Of a stretch of DNA of 64,000 bases, positions 21,912 through 34,800 are shown piece after piece; positions within the stretch are counted from its first letter, which is position 1, and each line of letters begins with the position of its first letter. Under the pieces are notes generated by a model. It ran no database searches. It was not told where the DNA came from and was given only the letters and a program-made list of their open reading frames with translations. A program made the position numbers and the translations under genes. Source of the stretch: Monilinia fructicola (Eukaryota; Ascomycota; Leotiomycetes; Helotiales; Sclerotiniaceae); contig VICG01000003.1 in the NCBI GenBank assembly GCA_008692225.1, positions 1,667,501 through 1,731,500 on the forward strand, given 5' to 3'.

Positions 21912-24900
21912 TGGTAAGGGTACCAATGGATGAAGTTTTAGAGTGAGATTGGCTTTAATTTCATGGTCATAAACCTTTGATTTGTTTGAAAAAGAGCCAT
22001 GTATGAACAAGCATATCAGCAGTCGTGATATCGAACATTCATAGAACTATTCTATGATTAATATCGTAAGTCGCTCCAACAATGTTTACACATATGCATG
22101 TGACTTGGGAAAATCAGAATAGAGCCGTGATTCACGAAGAAAAGTCAAAGCAAGGTGAAAGTAATGAGGATGATTCAGGAACTGACAGACGATCATCAAA
22201 GGAGACAATCTTATATAGAAGCAGTCAAGTGTCAAGGAAAGAAAAGAATGATGGGGGAAGGAATTGAAGAGGGGAAGAACGAAACAGATCACTTGTGACT
22301 TCCTTTTAAGCAGGATCATCATAATTCTAGTTCTCAGGTGGTTCGACTTGATGAGATTAGTTCATTGGGTTCCGGGCACTAGATCAATCCATATGGATCT
22401 CTCTTGCATAGTCCACCAGTCCTGTGCATCTGTGCCATCGATGAAAGGTCAGTAGGAGTAAACAAGTGAAGGCTTTCCGAACCAATAGCCACGATATAAG
22501 CCCCAACGTTCACTCATGAATGGCCCCCAAAGTCAACCAGTAAGGTAAGAGTGGTATTGGTAAAAATAAAGTTAATGCAAACAAAGATTCTCTGCCTAGG
22601 TTGGTTGTAAGAGATTCCTCTGGATTTGTTTGAATTTCCAAGCTGTTTACACAACAGGGAAGAATCTATTGGGGGTCTTTGTTCAAACTAAGCTTTTCTT
22701 GCAGTAGGTAGACATCCTGTGCTGCCAGAAAGTACTCAAATCAGGACGCTAATTACAACAAGACCTGTTCTTCTAGTAGATTTTGCAGACATTTCCATTG
22801 GAATGAGTCTTTTTCCTAGATAGTAGGATAGAAACTTTTAAAAAGAAGTAGTGTAACTGGCCTTTCCCCCCTTATCTTAGCGTACCACCACACTGATTTG
22901 AGTACTTTCTGGCGGCACGAGTACTTTTACCTAGGTCTAGCTTTACTCCGCTTCATACATCTTATATCAGCCCCCTTAGAGGGTTAATAAGCCTTAGCCA
23001 CAATTGAGTACTCGGGTACCAATAGGAATCAGTCTTTTTATAATTGTTATGCTTTCACCCCCATCTTTTCGTACCTTTTTGTGTTTAAGGTTATTTATTT
23101 GATTGTTGTTGCTTTCCCATATTGCCGAATGTTGGTCTGCTAAGATCTCTGAGACCTCTCTCCCTCCTCTCCCTCCTCTCTCCCCTCCCTTTAACATCGT
23201 TTCGAGCTCGTTCAACCTCAACTATTGAAACGCGCCTCAAGAACGTACCTCTATCAGAACATCCCACTACAGTGACTAGAACTACCCGTGGACACTTATA
23301 ATCGTTCGTTGGTGGCTTAAATGGTGAATCTAAGCAAGAATTCACGCCATTATCTACTTAGTGTGAGAATTCCTTCTTCCTATTCAATGCTGTAGGTGGG
23401 CTAATTCTAATCAGCTTGAAAATCATTCTCCCCATGATCCATTTGCTCGGGATAGTGAATAACCTTACAGACGGCAGGTCAGTTGCACACTGCACAGTTG
23501 TTATTAACCTTGCCCAAACATCGCACAGGATCGGTAAATACCTCTCAAGTGTTGAATAATTGAAACACTTTAATTGAAATTATCGGCAGATGAGACAGGA
23601 TTTGCGAATATATATTCTTACTGTACTCCGTAAGCTGATCCAGTCAAGCTGTTGGCGGCCGATATCGAGTCCTGACTGAGTACGTGAAGATACACCCAGG
23701 AATTGTCCGTTAGGATTCATGGCTTTCTAGAAGAATCCTACCTCAGCAGGGTTCTCAAAAACAGTGGTCTCGATTTTGGTCATCTCTTACTGTACAGCAT
23801 GTTGTTGGCACATGCAAATGACATGGGGTTGAGATTCATAATCTAGATGTTTGCCGTGTTATATACTTATTACTTCTAAGCTCGGAGAACCCGATTTTTC
23901 AACATGGTCATTCTATTCTTTCTATTCTTCTTCTTCTTCTTCTTCTTCAAATTCCATGATATTTTCTCATGCGTATTAGTTTCTGTGGATGAAGAACATA
24001 AATTCTCGACTATTACAAACGACCCCTTCATTACCTCTTCGCTTCTTCTATCCACACTTCGCCTGAACTTACACAAACTCATACATAATTATACACATAT
24101 ATACACATCCACATCATCCACATCATCCACAGCTGAGAGATTTTCATGATTCTCGATAACTTTTCTGACAAACTTTCAAAAATTAATCAGCACTTGTATC
24201 AGATAGAAAACCCCCGCTTCCCTATGCCGTCTTCGAAAATAGGAAAAAATGACGAAAGACCTAATTGCAACTTTCTGTTTCAAATTGTGTCGAACAAATC
24301 CAAGTTGTATGATATGAAGATGAATTCGCCATACCGATCCATGATGCACGATGTACACGATTGGTCCCGTTTTAGAACTCAGAAATATTACTTTACGACT
24401 TGCTATTCATTCCCAAAAATCCTTCTCGTTCCTTCACCATTTACATTTCCTGTTAAATGTTAGCAATTCCATGGAAAGCAATCTAATACGTACCTGTTGA
24501 TCAATACCATATTCGATATATCTCACATCTCATACAGTAGGATGATATTTCATCACATTTCCACTTTTTACCCCAAACGCACAGATTTCTTTCTCTTATC
24601 ACAGGAAACATTCATGGATGACATGGATGACATGAATGACATGATATTTCATTTTTGTAGCCAGAAATATACATATATCTCGTAGATCTCCGCCGTTAAC
24701 ATAGTAGCTTCACATATTTCTTGCATTAGCAGTCTTCTTTCATTTCCAACACTGTGTCCTGCATGGCATCTATTGGTATTACTGCCATGCTTTTCATAGC
24801 CTTCCATTTATTGATTGATTGATTGATCCTTCCAATTCCTTTAATAACTTGTACGAAAATGTGAGAAAAGTTCAGAAACCATTCCTGTCGGGGTAATCCT

Positions 24901-25563
24901 TTCAATAAATTTACCGCCCACTGGTCAATCTAGCGGTTTATCCTCCTCCTGCCTTCATCTCAGCACAACCTATCACCATGCACCAATGGGAATGATTGTG
25001 AGTAAGTACGAGTGGGTGTGAGTATGTACATGCAAGCCATTGGGCTCATCATGTCATGGATAATGTGGGATAATCATGGGTCATCTACAACCATCTCATA
25101 TCATTACCCGCTGTGTAGAAACTCAATTCGACATGCCTCTGGGTTTCATTTTCCTCGTGGCCTTTTCTGGGCGCCTCGATCTTTGACTATCTTGTACGAC
25201 GTTCCCATTTATTCCTAGACTAGCCAATCATTACAATCCGGTCATCACATCTCTTCTGATATCATCTCTACTTTCGCAATGAACTTCTTTTAGCTTTGAT
25301 CTTAGCTGGGACTTTCCCAAAATATTCCTGTTCTTGTTTTCCTTTGTCTTTTGTAGCATATAAGTTCGAATAGTTTTTCGATATGAAGTCGTGGTCATGC
25401 AGTCCTTGAACAGGTTTCTTGATGATGCGCAAATGGCTTGGTTGAACTCTTCTATCAATTGTTGTGCTGCGGGGGAAGATGCGGGGAGGTGTGATAGTAA
25501 GCAAAGTGAAAGTCGATTCTGAATGAACAACTCTAACAAGGACCTCTAGAACCAGAAAAATCA
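21912..25563. other. long intergenic region, no gene supported
   Basis: About 3.65 kb. It contains a TTC microsatellite (23927-23948), CATCCA and GATGACAT short repeats (24105-24130 and 24612-24642), a GATT run (24812-24826), one TACTCCGTA (23624-23632) and the palindrome ACCTAGGT (22929-22936). Short open frames on both strands have repeat-biased composition. I find no tRNA and no domain-like peptide. Confidence 0.45.
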
Positions 25564-26967
25564 ATGCGACTCGTAAATGGTCAGCCTCAATTAAGATCTC
25601 CACCATTACCACAAACTTTGAAAAGACCACAGACAGCATCTACCTTTGACAGACCACAAACTCGAGGGAAAGACTGGATCAGAAGTTTCTCAAGGGCGTC
25701 AAGTCGTGGAAGTTTTACCTTGAGAAGAAACACATCATCTCGTGCTTCGAGTCGAATGGTGATTAGCGCCCCATATAACTTCCAACATCACACGGAAACG
25801 AGTTTTTGTGAGGGAACCCGAGAGAGTAATCGTCAAGGATTCACCAAAATTGCGACCGTTGGAATTGAGCATATATTTGCCAGGAAACCGGTTACACCTC
25901 TACCAGAATTTGGACCTCGCAATGTTGATGGGAAGAGTGATCGGGCATTGCTTCACATGAGAAGCGAATCGGCGTTGGAATTTAGGATACCACGGAAGCC
26001 ATTGCTATCGACGGTTATGGAAAGAAGATCAATGAACACGGAAGAACTGTTGACGGCGTTGGCGAACGATTCGTCCAATGAACGCCCCGCACGATTGAGA
26101 GCAGACACGGAACCCACTTGCGTACGAAAGGGTAAAGTCTGCCGTGTTGGAAAATATGGAATTGGATAAACGATTGAAAGAACTCGACGATGCTATTGAG
26201 AGACGAAGCGTCTATCTGACCAGCCGACCAACAAGTCGTGCCAGCAGAGTTGAAAGCCGGCATGAACGACGTGAGAGTATATACTCGGAGTCTACAGGTG
26301 AGTCACTAACCATGTCAGGACGATTCCATACACCCCATCTAACGAACCCCAAGAACCCATGCCCACCATGACGAAACTCCCACTCCACCACCCGGAGCAT
26401 CGCCCCCAAACCGCACCCCCACGATCCCGCCGTCTCAAATCCGTAGATTCCTCTCTCCACGCCCCCAAACTTCTCAAAGAACGTCCACTGCCCCCTCCCC
26501 ACTCCCTCTCGTTCTCCAAACCCCTCATGTCGCCACCCGAAGAAAATCCATGTCCCGTGTTTCTTCCTGGCTGTTCCCATCCAGCTCCGGACAAAAACCA
26601 CTCCCGCCACATCTCCCTAGATTCGGTTACCAACACCCCCAAGCCCGTGACTTCCAGAGAAGGCTTTTATCAGTGTGTTGAGAATCCGCAAAGCGTGAGT
26701 AGTGTTAGCAGCATGGGAAGCGAGCTTGATGGTAATGAAGACTACGAAGCGACAAGTTGGAGCGAGAGCCCGAGCTTGGGACACGGCGATAAGAATGTGA
26801 AGGAATTGGGGTACGGGATGAGATTCGGTGTGGATAGTAAGAAATTGCAAGTAGCACCACCTAGCGAAGATGAGACGAGAGCCTGTGGTGAGAGTGATAA
26901 GGGCGAGGAGGCTAGGTGGAGTATGGCTTATGGACATGGAAGGGGTAGTGTGGGAATTGCTCTTTAG
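25564..26967 (+). CDS. Ser/Arg-rich protein of unknown function (one frame break)
   Basis: Model: exon 25564-26297, intron 26298-26353 (GTGAGT..AAG, 56 nt, with CTAAC upstream of the acceptor), exon 26354-26967; 448 residues after one correction. The N-terminus carries repeated RPQT and RASSR motifs (DWIRSFSRASSRGSFTLRRN). A helix-forming segment YERVKSAVLENMELDKRLKE and DAIERRSVYLTSRPTSRASR follow, then a Pro-rich middle and a Ser/Asp-rich tail. Nothing indicates membrane insertion or catalysis; it looks like a disordered phosphoprotein or regulator. I do not recognise a family. The frame shifts by one extra base near 26124-26134. The intron is supported because it joins the two downstream frames exactly. 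Confidence 0.5.
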
Positions 26968-28171
26968 GCTTGCAGGAGCTAGATGTAGGGGAGCTTGTAG
27001 GAATATCGTATGGGTCATGGATGGGAAGGATGGCCGGGATCTGGCGGTGGTTGGTCGGCGGTCTGGATGGTTTGGTCTGCTTGGGTCTGCTTGGGATGGG
27101 GTTTCAATCTCCTTGCAACGGGGAAAGGGTCAGGATACTCCTTTATGATACCACCTATTATACGGCGTTGCGATTTCTACATATACATCAAGATTCGAGC
27201 TATTCAAAATTGGGAAGTGCGTGTATAACATCGTTTATGATAAGTTGTTAAATAGCGCAATATCGTGTTCGCATATATCAACGAGAAAGATCTAAGACAC
27301 CGTGCATCGTGCAGAGATAGTATAGATCAATTTTCAATGCCTTGCCAAAAGATGCGTGCGACAACAAATTTCAAAGTTCAGATCGGTAAACGAACGCCTC
27401 CAGCTTCCTTAACCCATGCTACACAGCATAACGTAAGAAGAATGCATTCATTGACCCTAAGGCAGGAGCAAAAGCAAAAGTAAAAGCAGAGTAACAATCT
27501 CTCCAACAAGAACATCCGTCTCTCTCCCCATCAAAGACCGTGGAAGCCATACCAGAATGATTCAGCGCACAAGATGATAAGACGAGACCCAGGGTAGATG
27601 GTTCAAGCCCCAGCCCATTTCCGAGAGCGATCGATAACATCCTTATGGCGGCCATGTAGGAGGTTGTCCACCTTAACCTGTGCCTGGCGCAGAGTACCTA
27701 CCTAAGGTTAAGTAATAAGTAGCACCTGGATATTGGCACGCTGGGGACAGGCCGGTATAGAAAAGGAACGAAAAGTTTGCAGAGCCGGTAGAACTACTGT
27801 AGTGAGGATGAAGCACCCCCCTCGCTTCCTCTACACATCAATCACAGTGCAAGTAGGCAATTAAATGAATACCTACAGCAAGTTCTTTCTTTAGGCGTCA
27901 CCCATTCATTCAACGGCACGAAAACCCGAAACTCATGATTCGAGATTGAAGAGTAAACAGAACGTATTGCTACAATGTGATGATGATCTGACCTCCTGAG
28001 AAGATTCTGATATTCAGGGAACATATGTTGGCCATTGCTTAGAGGTTAATTTGCTATCAAAACATACTCAAGTATCAATATGAATGAATGAATATACGGA
28101 GTAAAGTCCAACCAAGTTGCAACCCTCACACAATACAATAAATAAAAGTGGCCACACCATTAAGATCACAC

Positions 28172-28215
<44 letters not shown>

Positions 28216-28390
28216 ACTTCACTATCTCCCAACCATAAAGACAAGTGGGGAAACAAACTTCTCTTTCCAACTTTCCGCGGTTCAATTAATCCCTCCCAAA
28301 AAAAACACATCCATTTCCCAATGATCTACAAATGAACACCTTCAACAACAGCCCAATAAAAAAAAAAGAGAAAAAAAAGCAAAAAGGAAT
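26968..28390. other. intergenic
   Basis: About 1.4 kb. It contains a 39-base CA microsatellite (28172-28210), one TACGGAGTA (28095-28103) and A-rich runs (28358-28385) that act as T-runs on the minus strand just downstream of tRNA-Leu. The minus-strand frame at 27655-27419 has some protein-like content but no support. Confidence 0.4.
28172..28210. repeat. CA dinucleotide microsatellite
   Basis: An uninterrupted run of CA units next to the tRNA-Leu gene, visible directly in the sequence. Confidence 0.95.
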
Positions 28391-28506
28391 TGATGAGAGT
28401 GGGATTCGAACCCACGCCTGTTTCCAGACCAGGAGATTGTGAACAATCTTGTGTTAAGAGTTGGATACCTTAACCTGGCGCCTTAGACCAACTCGGCCAT
28501 CTCACC
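28391..28506 (-). tRNA. tRNA-Leu(AAG) with intron
   Basis: On the minus strand a class II tRNA folds well. The acceptor stem pairs GGTGAGA with TCTCATC and leaves a discriminator A. TGGCCGAG begins the D arm. The anticodon stem pairs CCAGG with CCTGG around loop TTAAGG, giving anticodon AAG (Leu). The T arm is GTGGG/TTCGAAT/CCCAC. An intron of about 33 nt follows position 37, and the mature length is about 83 nt with a long variable arm. T-runs about 10-30 bases downstream on the transcribed strand serve as the pol III terminator. Confidence 0.95.
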
Positions 28507-29225
28507 ATATCGTTTTGATTGATGATGGTTCTCTTATCTCGGTATCTATACAAGATTGGAAGTGGTGGTGGGTCGAGAATCTTCAACATCACGTGAGTTT
28601 GTCTTATATGATATGTGCATAGTTTTTCACCAATGGGTACGTACGATAAGGAGAGGTTGGAAATGGACGTGTGTTTTATTTATTTATTTATTTCTTCTGG
28701 TGAAATATAAAATGGGTAATGGATGCGTTGAATTTTATCATGGTCTTTTGATAAGAGAGCTCTAAAGAGAATCTGCATGGCAAAATCATTTGCTTCAATT
28801 GCTAAGAGAGGTTATTACATTATTGCGTCCGTCATGTATTGTTTGCCCATATATTCATTTCAAGGCGCCTCTTGAGGAACAATATTAATAAGGTTAGCAT
28901 GTTTGAAATGCTCTGATTACTCTAGTAAAGATGTATATGGATATATAGACGGCAGCATCAATCTCAGGGCTACTCAAAGTATCGGCATGAACATTGAATG
29001 GAGTTCGTCAACGAACTACACTCATTAGAATGCCAAAAGTATACACGATTATTTCGACACAAGAAGTACATATACGTACACCATAGGAAATAACATTTGC
29101 TTCTAGAAAATGACCTGAGGACAAATCTACCGTTTCCATCATGCATCGCTCTCCCCATGACATACTCAAATCTCCAAATCTCCAAGCCTCCAAATCTCCC
29201 AACCCCTCTCATCCCAATACCCATA
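28507..29225. other. intergenic
   Basis: No gene seen. A short TTTA run (28678-28692) is present. The 3' end abuts the inverted-repeat element. Confidence 0.4.
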
Positions 29226-30422
29226 GAAGGTTCCACGGGCCAACTGAACACACTGGCCAACTGAACGCGCTAAACCCTTTTAGTCGATAGGCTGGCAATA
29301 CCTTATTCTTAAAAGTATCATTAACTCTTATACTTTATTATTATAATATATACTTTTAATAATAATAATAATCATATAATAGACTTTCTTTTTATTAATA
29401 AAATTATTAAAAATTATTAAAAAATAATTTATAAAATTTATAAAATTTTATAAAATTTATAAAGTAAACTTTTTATAATAATAAGCTTTTTATAAATATA
29501 TTTTATTAATTAATTTATATTTATTAAACTATTAAAAAATAAAATATCAAATCTTTTTATATTTCTATTATTTATAAAGTTTATAAATTATTATATATAA
29601 AACGTTTTATTCTTTAAAACTAAAACTATTAATTAATAATAAATAATTTAATTTAAAAAATGAATTTAAAAAAGATAGACTTTTAGAAAATTATAAACAT
29701 TTTATAATGTATTATTAATAAAAATATTATAATTATTTTTAATATATTATTAATACAATATTATAAGATAAGCGATATCTATAATTTTAAAAATATAATT
29801 AATAATATAGTTTTTAAAATAGTTTTTAAAATTATTTCTATAATTCTTTTAATATATAATATAAATAACAATTAAGTTTATTATTAAAATTATTATATTA
29901 TAAAAATCATTATATTATTAAATATATAATATTAAAAAAAGATTATTTATAAGATTTTATATTTATTAAGAATTTTATATAATTTAAAGCTTTTAAAATT
30001 TTTATATATTTATATATATATAGAAATCTTTTTTGTTTTATTTTTAATTAAAAGATCTTAATATAATCTTATAGAATTTATTTATTATAAATGAATATAT
30101 AATAAATTCTTAAAAAAGTTTTTATTATTATTAAGAAATTAAATGAGTATATATATTTATATATATTTCTTTTAAAAAAAGAATTATTTATTTTGAATTA
30201 AAATTATTAATACAATTTGTATAATATACTTATAAAAATTAATAACGTTTATTAATTAGTATATAAAGATTAATATAAAATTATTTAATAAATAAAGTTA
30301 CTATATTTAAATTTAATATCAAATATAATAATGAAAATAGAGGATTACAATCGAAAAGCGGTGACCCAATTAGGTTAGACTGTTCAGTTGGCCAGTGTGT
30401 TCAGTTGGCCCGTGGAACCTTC
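29226..30422. mobile_element. AT-saturated element with perfect 41-bp terminal inverted repeats
   Basis: Positions 29226-29266 and 30382-30422 are perfect inverted copies of each other (41 of 41). Each begins GAAGGTTCCACGG and contains the 12-mer GGCCAACTGAAC twice, five bases apart. The 1197-bp element is flanked on both sides by TA, consistent with the TA target duplication of Tc1/mariner/pogo (Fot1-like) transposons. The roughly 1.1 kb interior is almost pure A/T with no long open frame, so it encodes no transposase. It may be a RIP-degraded copy or a non-autonomous (MITE-like) derivative. The intact, GC-moderate inverted repeats contrast sharply with the interior. Confidence 0.85.
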
Positions 30423-30591
30423 TACCCATGCCAAACCTCACACCACCACAAAGCCCTCAAACCCCAAACCCCCATACCATCTACCTGCTAAAGTACCTTT
30501 CCTCCCCACAAACCATCATCCCGAAACACAATATTAACTACCCACCAACACCACAACACCACACTACAAGCTCAACAAAAAAAAAAAAAAA

Positions 30592-30623
<32 letters not shown>

Positions 30624-31862
30624 GGAACCAAATCCCCACAAAGCCCCGACCCAACAAATTCTCCAACCCCCTCTCACAACCTCCCCCCGCGCAACTCCGC
30701 CCCCTCCCTCCCCGGAAAAGCCCCCTCGATATACATCCCAACCGCACAAACAACGGACAGCATCACCCTACACGCAACGCAGGAGTTTCCCTCCCAGAGC
30801 CTCCAACAGGAAGAAGAGACAAGGCACGAGAACGAAAACAAGAACAAAAAAAAGCCAATCCATCCAGCGAAGCGAGTTTCCCACGCGGAATCTTCCACTT
30901 CCCGGAGACGTCGTGAACGTCGCATCGTTCGGGAGTATCGCGATTAGATACGGGCTTGCTGGGAACCGAGCAGCTAGCTCCCAAGTACCAACGCTCCCTT
31001 CCAACAAATCTACAGACCCCTCCCCCCGTCGCCCCCCTAACCTCCTGGTTAATTTCCAGAGCGAGTGTTCGCAGGTAAGTTTTCAACCACCTGCATACAA
31101 TATCATCAATACGCTCAAGATGCATTTTTAGACAGGAGACCAGACATTCTTAAGTGGGAGAACGAGGCTCTTTAATGATATACATACATGTAGAGCCTAG
31201 ATCTAGAGCTGTTGCGAAGCGAGGGGTAGGATGGGCACTGGATACCCATTCCTCACCCTCATATAACACACCTTATACCACACCGCGATATAATTCCATG
31301 GAATGCATTAGCAGTGTATTGACTATAACTCTCTACCACATCTCAAACTTCAAGTTCTTGTTTGACCCTCCAAGATTCATCTTATTCCTTCCTCATACAT
31401 ACGTACTAGACACAATACAGCCCAGTCTTCGCCACACCCTTCCTTTCCAGATATTCAGGTGTCTTACCATATCAAGACCTCTAGGTATATTCTAAAGAAT
31501 AAAATAAAGTAGACAATCATCCCAAAACCATGGATCATGTGAAGGTGCGCTGATTCCCCTTCAAATCACCTTCACCCAAACGCCCTCTTGAGAAGAAAAT
31601 TACAATGTTATCAAAAAAAAAAAGAGAAAAAAAAAAAAAAAAAAAAAGAGACGTGGGAATCTAATGGTCGGATCCCTAGACCAGACACATAATGCTGCAT
31701 GCCCGTATGCAGAATTCTCACAAACTCCATCCCCTGAAACCAGAGTATCATTTACACCCCCGTCGCACTTAATTCTAAATATTGATGGCCCTCCAACCTG
31801 CCTAGTAACTCCAAAAGACCGAGTCATTATGTTCATCAAAATACTACCGTCCCAACTAGGAC
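30423..31862. other. intergenic
   Basis: About 1.4 kb. It has an A-run followed by GAAA units (30581-30622), a long broken A-run (31610-31648) and otherwise unremarkable sequence. Frames at 30395 and 30674 are low-complexity shadows. Confidence 0.4.
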
Positions 31863-34800
31863 TTACTTCCTGAAAAGATCCTTTAACTCCTCCAACCTCC
31901 TAATGGACGCCTCCTTCTTGTCCAACTTTCCCTTCTGGGAGTCCATACTCAAGCTCGCCAACTTTTGTTTCTTGTCTTGAATTTGCAACATCTTCTCCTC
32001 GAAACTCTTATTCATGATAAATCGCACCGTCTGTACTTCTCTCTTCTGACCCAACCTGTGTACACGATCAATAGCTTGAGCTTCAGCTGCGGGATTGAAT
32101 TGAGGTTCCATGACATAGACCTTGTTAGCCGTGGTGAGATTAAGACCAAGACCACCAGCAGCTATGGATACTAGGATAACAACGATCGTTTGATCTTCAC
32201 GGAACTTTTCCATGGCAGCCGAGCGGGCAGCGCGTGTCATTTTACCATCGAGACGGGTGTAAGGAATATTGTTATCTTGCAAGGCAAATTGGATGAGGTC
32301 CAGATGAGTTGTCCAACCGGAAAAGACAACACTCTTGATCGGTGGCTCGTCTGGCTTTGACTCTGATTCCTTTTTGGACTCCAGAAGATCATGAATTAAA
32401 GCCATTGTTTTGGTATGAGGACCACCGTAGTTCGATAAATCCTTGCCTGCTTTTGCTGACTCCTTGGTCTTCAATCGTGATTCCTCTTCCCTGTCTAATT
32501 CTTCTTGCTTAAGAGGGAATACGAATGGGGAGATCTGTTGGTGACAGGTGGGACACCCAACCAAAGAGCCCCCAAAGGCCATTTCTTCCATTTGAGATTT
32601 GTAGTTACCAATGCAAAGACCACAGATGATGTGGAAACAAGGTGTCATATAACCAATAACCTCATCTTTAGATTCGCCATCAGAATCAACAACATCCTGA
32701 GAACCAATCTTTCGATTACAGATCAAGCAGCTATCAGCACCTGTTTCCTTCATCAACTTGAACATATCATATGCTTGCTTCGGTGTCATTCCATCATGAT
32801 CTTCATATTCTTCACTGTCGAGATCGATAGCGGAATCTTTGCTCAGACCGTTCATTATCTTCAGATCCTCAGCACTCAGTAGATCCTTTCCATGAGCACA
32901 GACTTGACGAAGACGTAATATTGATTGAAGAATGTGGTGAAATGTTTTGCCACCCAGAGCACTCTCTCCTTGACTAGTGATGACTTTAAGCCTATCTGTT
33001 GCATTCTTTTCAAAGATATCGTAGACCATACGCTCCTCATCACTGAAGTCCAGCCTAGCGATTTGATCATGACGCTTGGGAAGATCAATTTTGTCTTTAA
33101 GTCGACGAAGGGTAATGCTATCAACCAGTAACCGAAGCTTAGGAATGATCTCAGGGTCACAAAGCTTGAAAGGAGACAGGATATGTTGGGCAAATCCACT
33201 TCCATCAAAGGGTTTGACACGAAGAAAATTAATCAAGGCACCCAAGTCCTCGAGTCGATTCTGAACTGGTGTTCCTGTGCATGCCCATCGACGTTGGGCT
33301 GAAAGTCTACAGATGGCCTTGAATTGCAAAGTCGATTGTTCTCGAATCATATGAGCTTCATCAAGTATAATCCGAAACCAATTCATCTCCTCAAGAGGAT
33401 ATTTCCCATCCTTCTTTTTATTCCTATTGTTGCATTCGCTAGCCACTGACCCATAAGTCGTAATGACAACATCATACTCTGATAATTTCTTAACATCCTT
33501 GACGCGATTGGCGCCGTGGTAGATGTAGTATTTGAGGGCACCAGGTTTGACATGTGCCTTAATCTGATCCTCCCAATTTGAAACCACACTTAGCGGAGCA
33601 ACTAGAAGAGTGGTTTTGCAATTCAAAGCGAGAGTTGCGGATTCGATCTTGGGCTGTGAGGCTGCTTTGCTCGATTTGGTGGCTGGCTGCTCTCTTGTAT
33701 CAGATTGTGATGGTCTTCGTTTGGCCCAGTCTTTCGAATCATCGAGAGTCGTAGCTACCAAGGAGAGCATGCTGAGAGTTTTGCCGAGTCCCATCATGTC
33801 AGCAAGAATGCCACCAAGAACTTGCGGTGGATTTTTGCGTTCCTGGTCACCAGTTATGACATTATAATATACTTTCTGACCATTGTTCCCATAGCTAAGC
33901 TTCCACAAATCGCACTTATCTTTCATCTCATAATTTCGTTCCTTTTCTCTATTCGTCATGAAATGAAGACCTTGCTTCTGATGCTTGAGTAGCTCCGTGG
34001 TAATTAAAGGGCTTGGCTCCATCTCCGGTAAATTTTCAGATCTCGGCAATGAGTCAAAAACTCCCAGAACGTCGTTTCGAATTTCCTCAGTTGTTCGAAC
34101 AGGGGTTTGCGTACGTGATGCGTAGGATGAATATGTACTAGTGGGCTGTAAGTTTCTTGAAGGCTTTTCTATCGCATGAGGATTATGCAATTCAATCCCA
34201 GCGTCGACCATGAGTGGTGATCGTAGGTATAGCTGCTTGTGAGATAGGTGCCGACCAATCTGAAGCGCATGTTTTTTTGGTCCATAGAGGTTCAGATCTA
34301 GATTGTAACGAGCAGAGCAGGGAGTACCCGCGGGCAGATCGTTGGGCGTTCTTTTCCTCGCAAGTATACGTGCCGCTGTCCTTACACTCATCCTTGGTGA
34401 ATCAAGAATTGGTGCAAGTCCAATCGCAGTGTTTATATCGACGCAGCCAATAATTTCTCGAGTGCCATCGGTAGCGTGGATATTATTAGTCCTGTCGCCA
34501 TCTTTCCTTTTCAAGACAATCTTTATCTGGGGCCAGTTTTCGGGCGTGAGTGTTTGAGCTCCAGTCTTGGGTGTCGGTACTCGATGAGCGTTAAGTGTAG
34601 CCCCTTCGATTCGTCCGTAGCAAACTTCCCTATCTTGTTCATTCCCAAGAACTTCAACCTCCTCGTCAGTACATAGATCAAGTACTAGTGCGTTGCAACT
34701 CTCATTCTGACCTCCCACTCGCTTGTCTTTTCACGTACTGCCCGTAGGCACCTCCACTGGAGCTTCCATTAAATTGTGTCCTACTTCCTTCTCCTGTGGG

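Noticed and set aside
30395..31131. Overlapping frames on both strands right of the inverted-repeat element
   Set aside because: Driven by Pro/Lys low complexity and the A/GAAA run; no consistent gene model.
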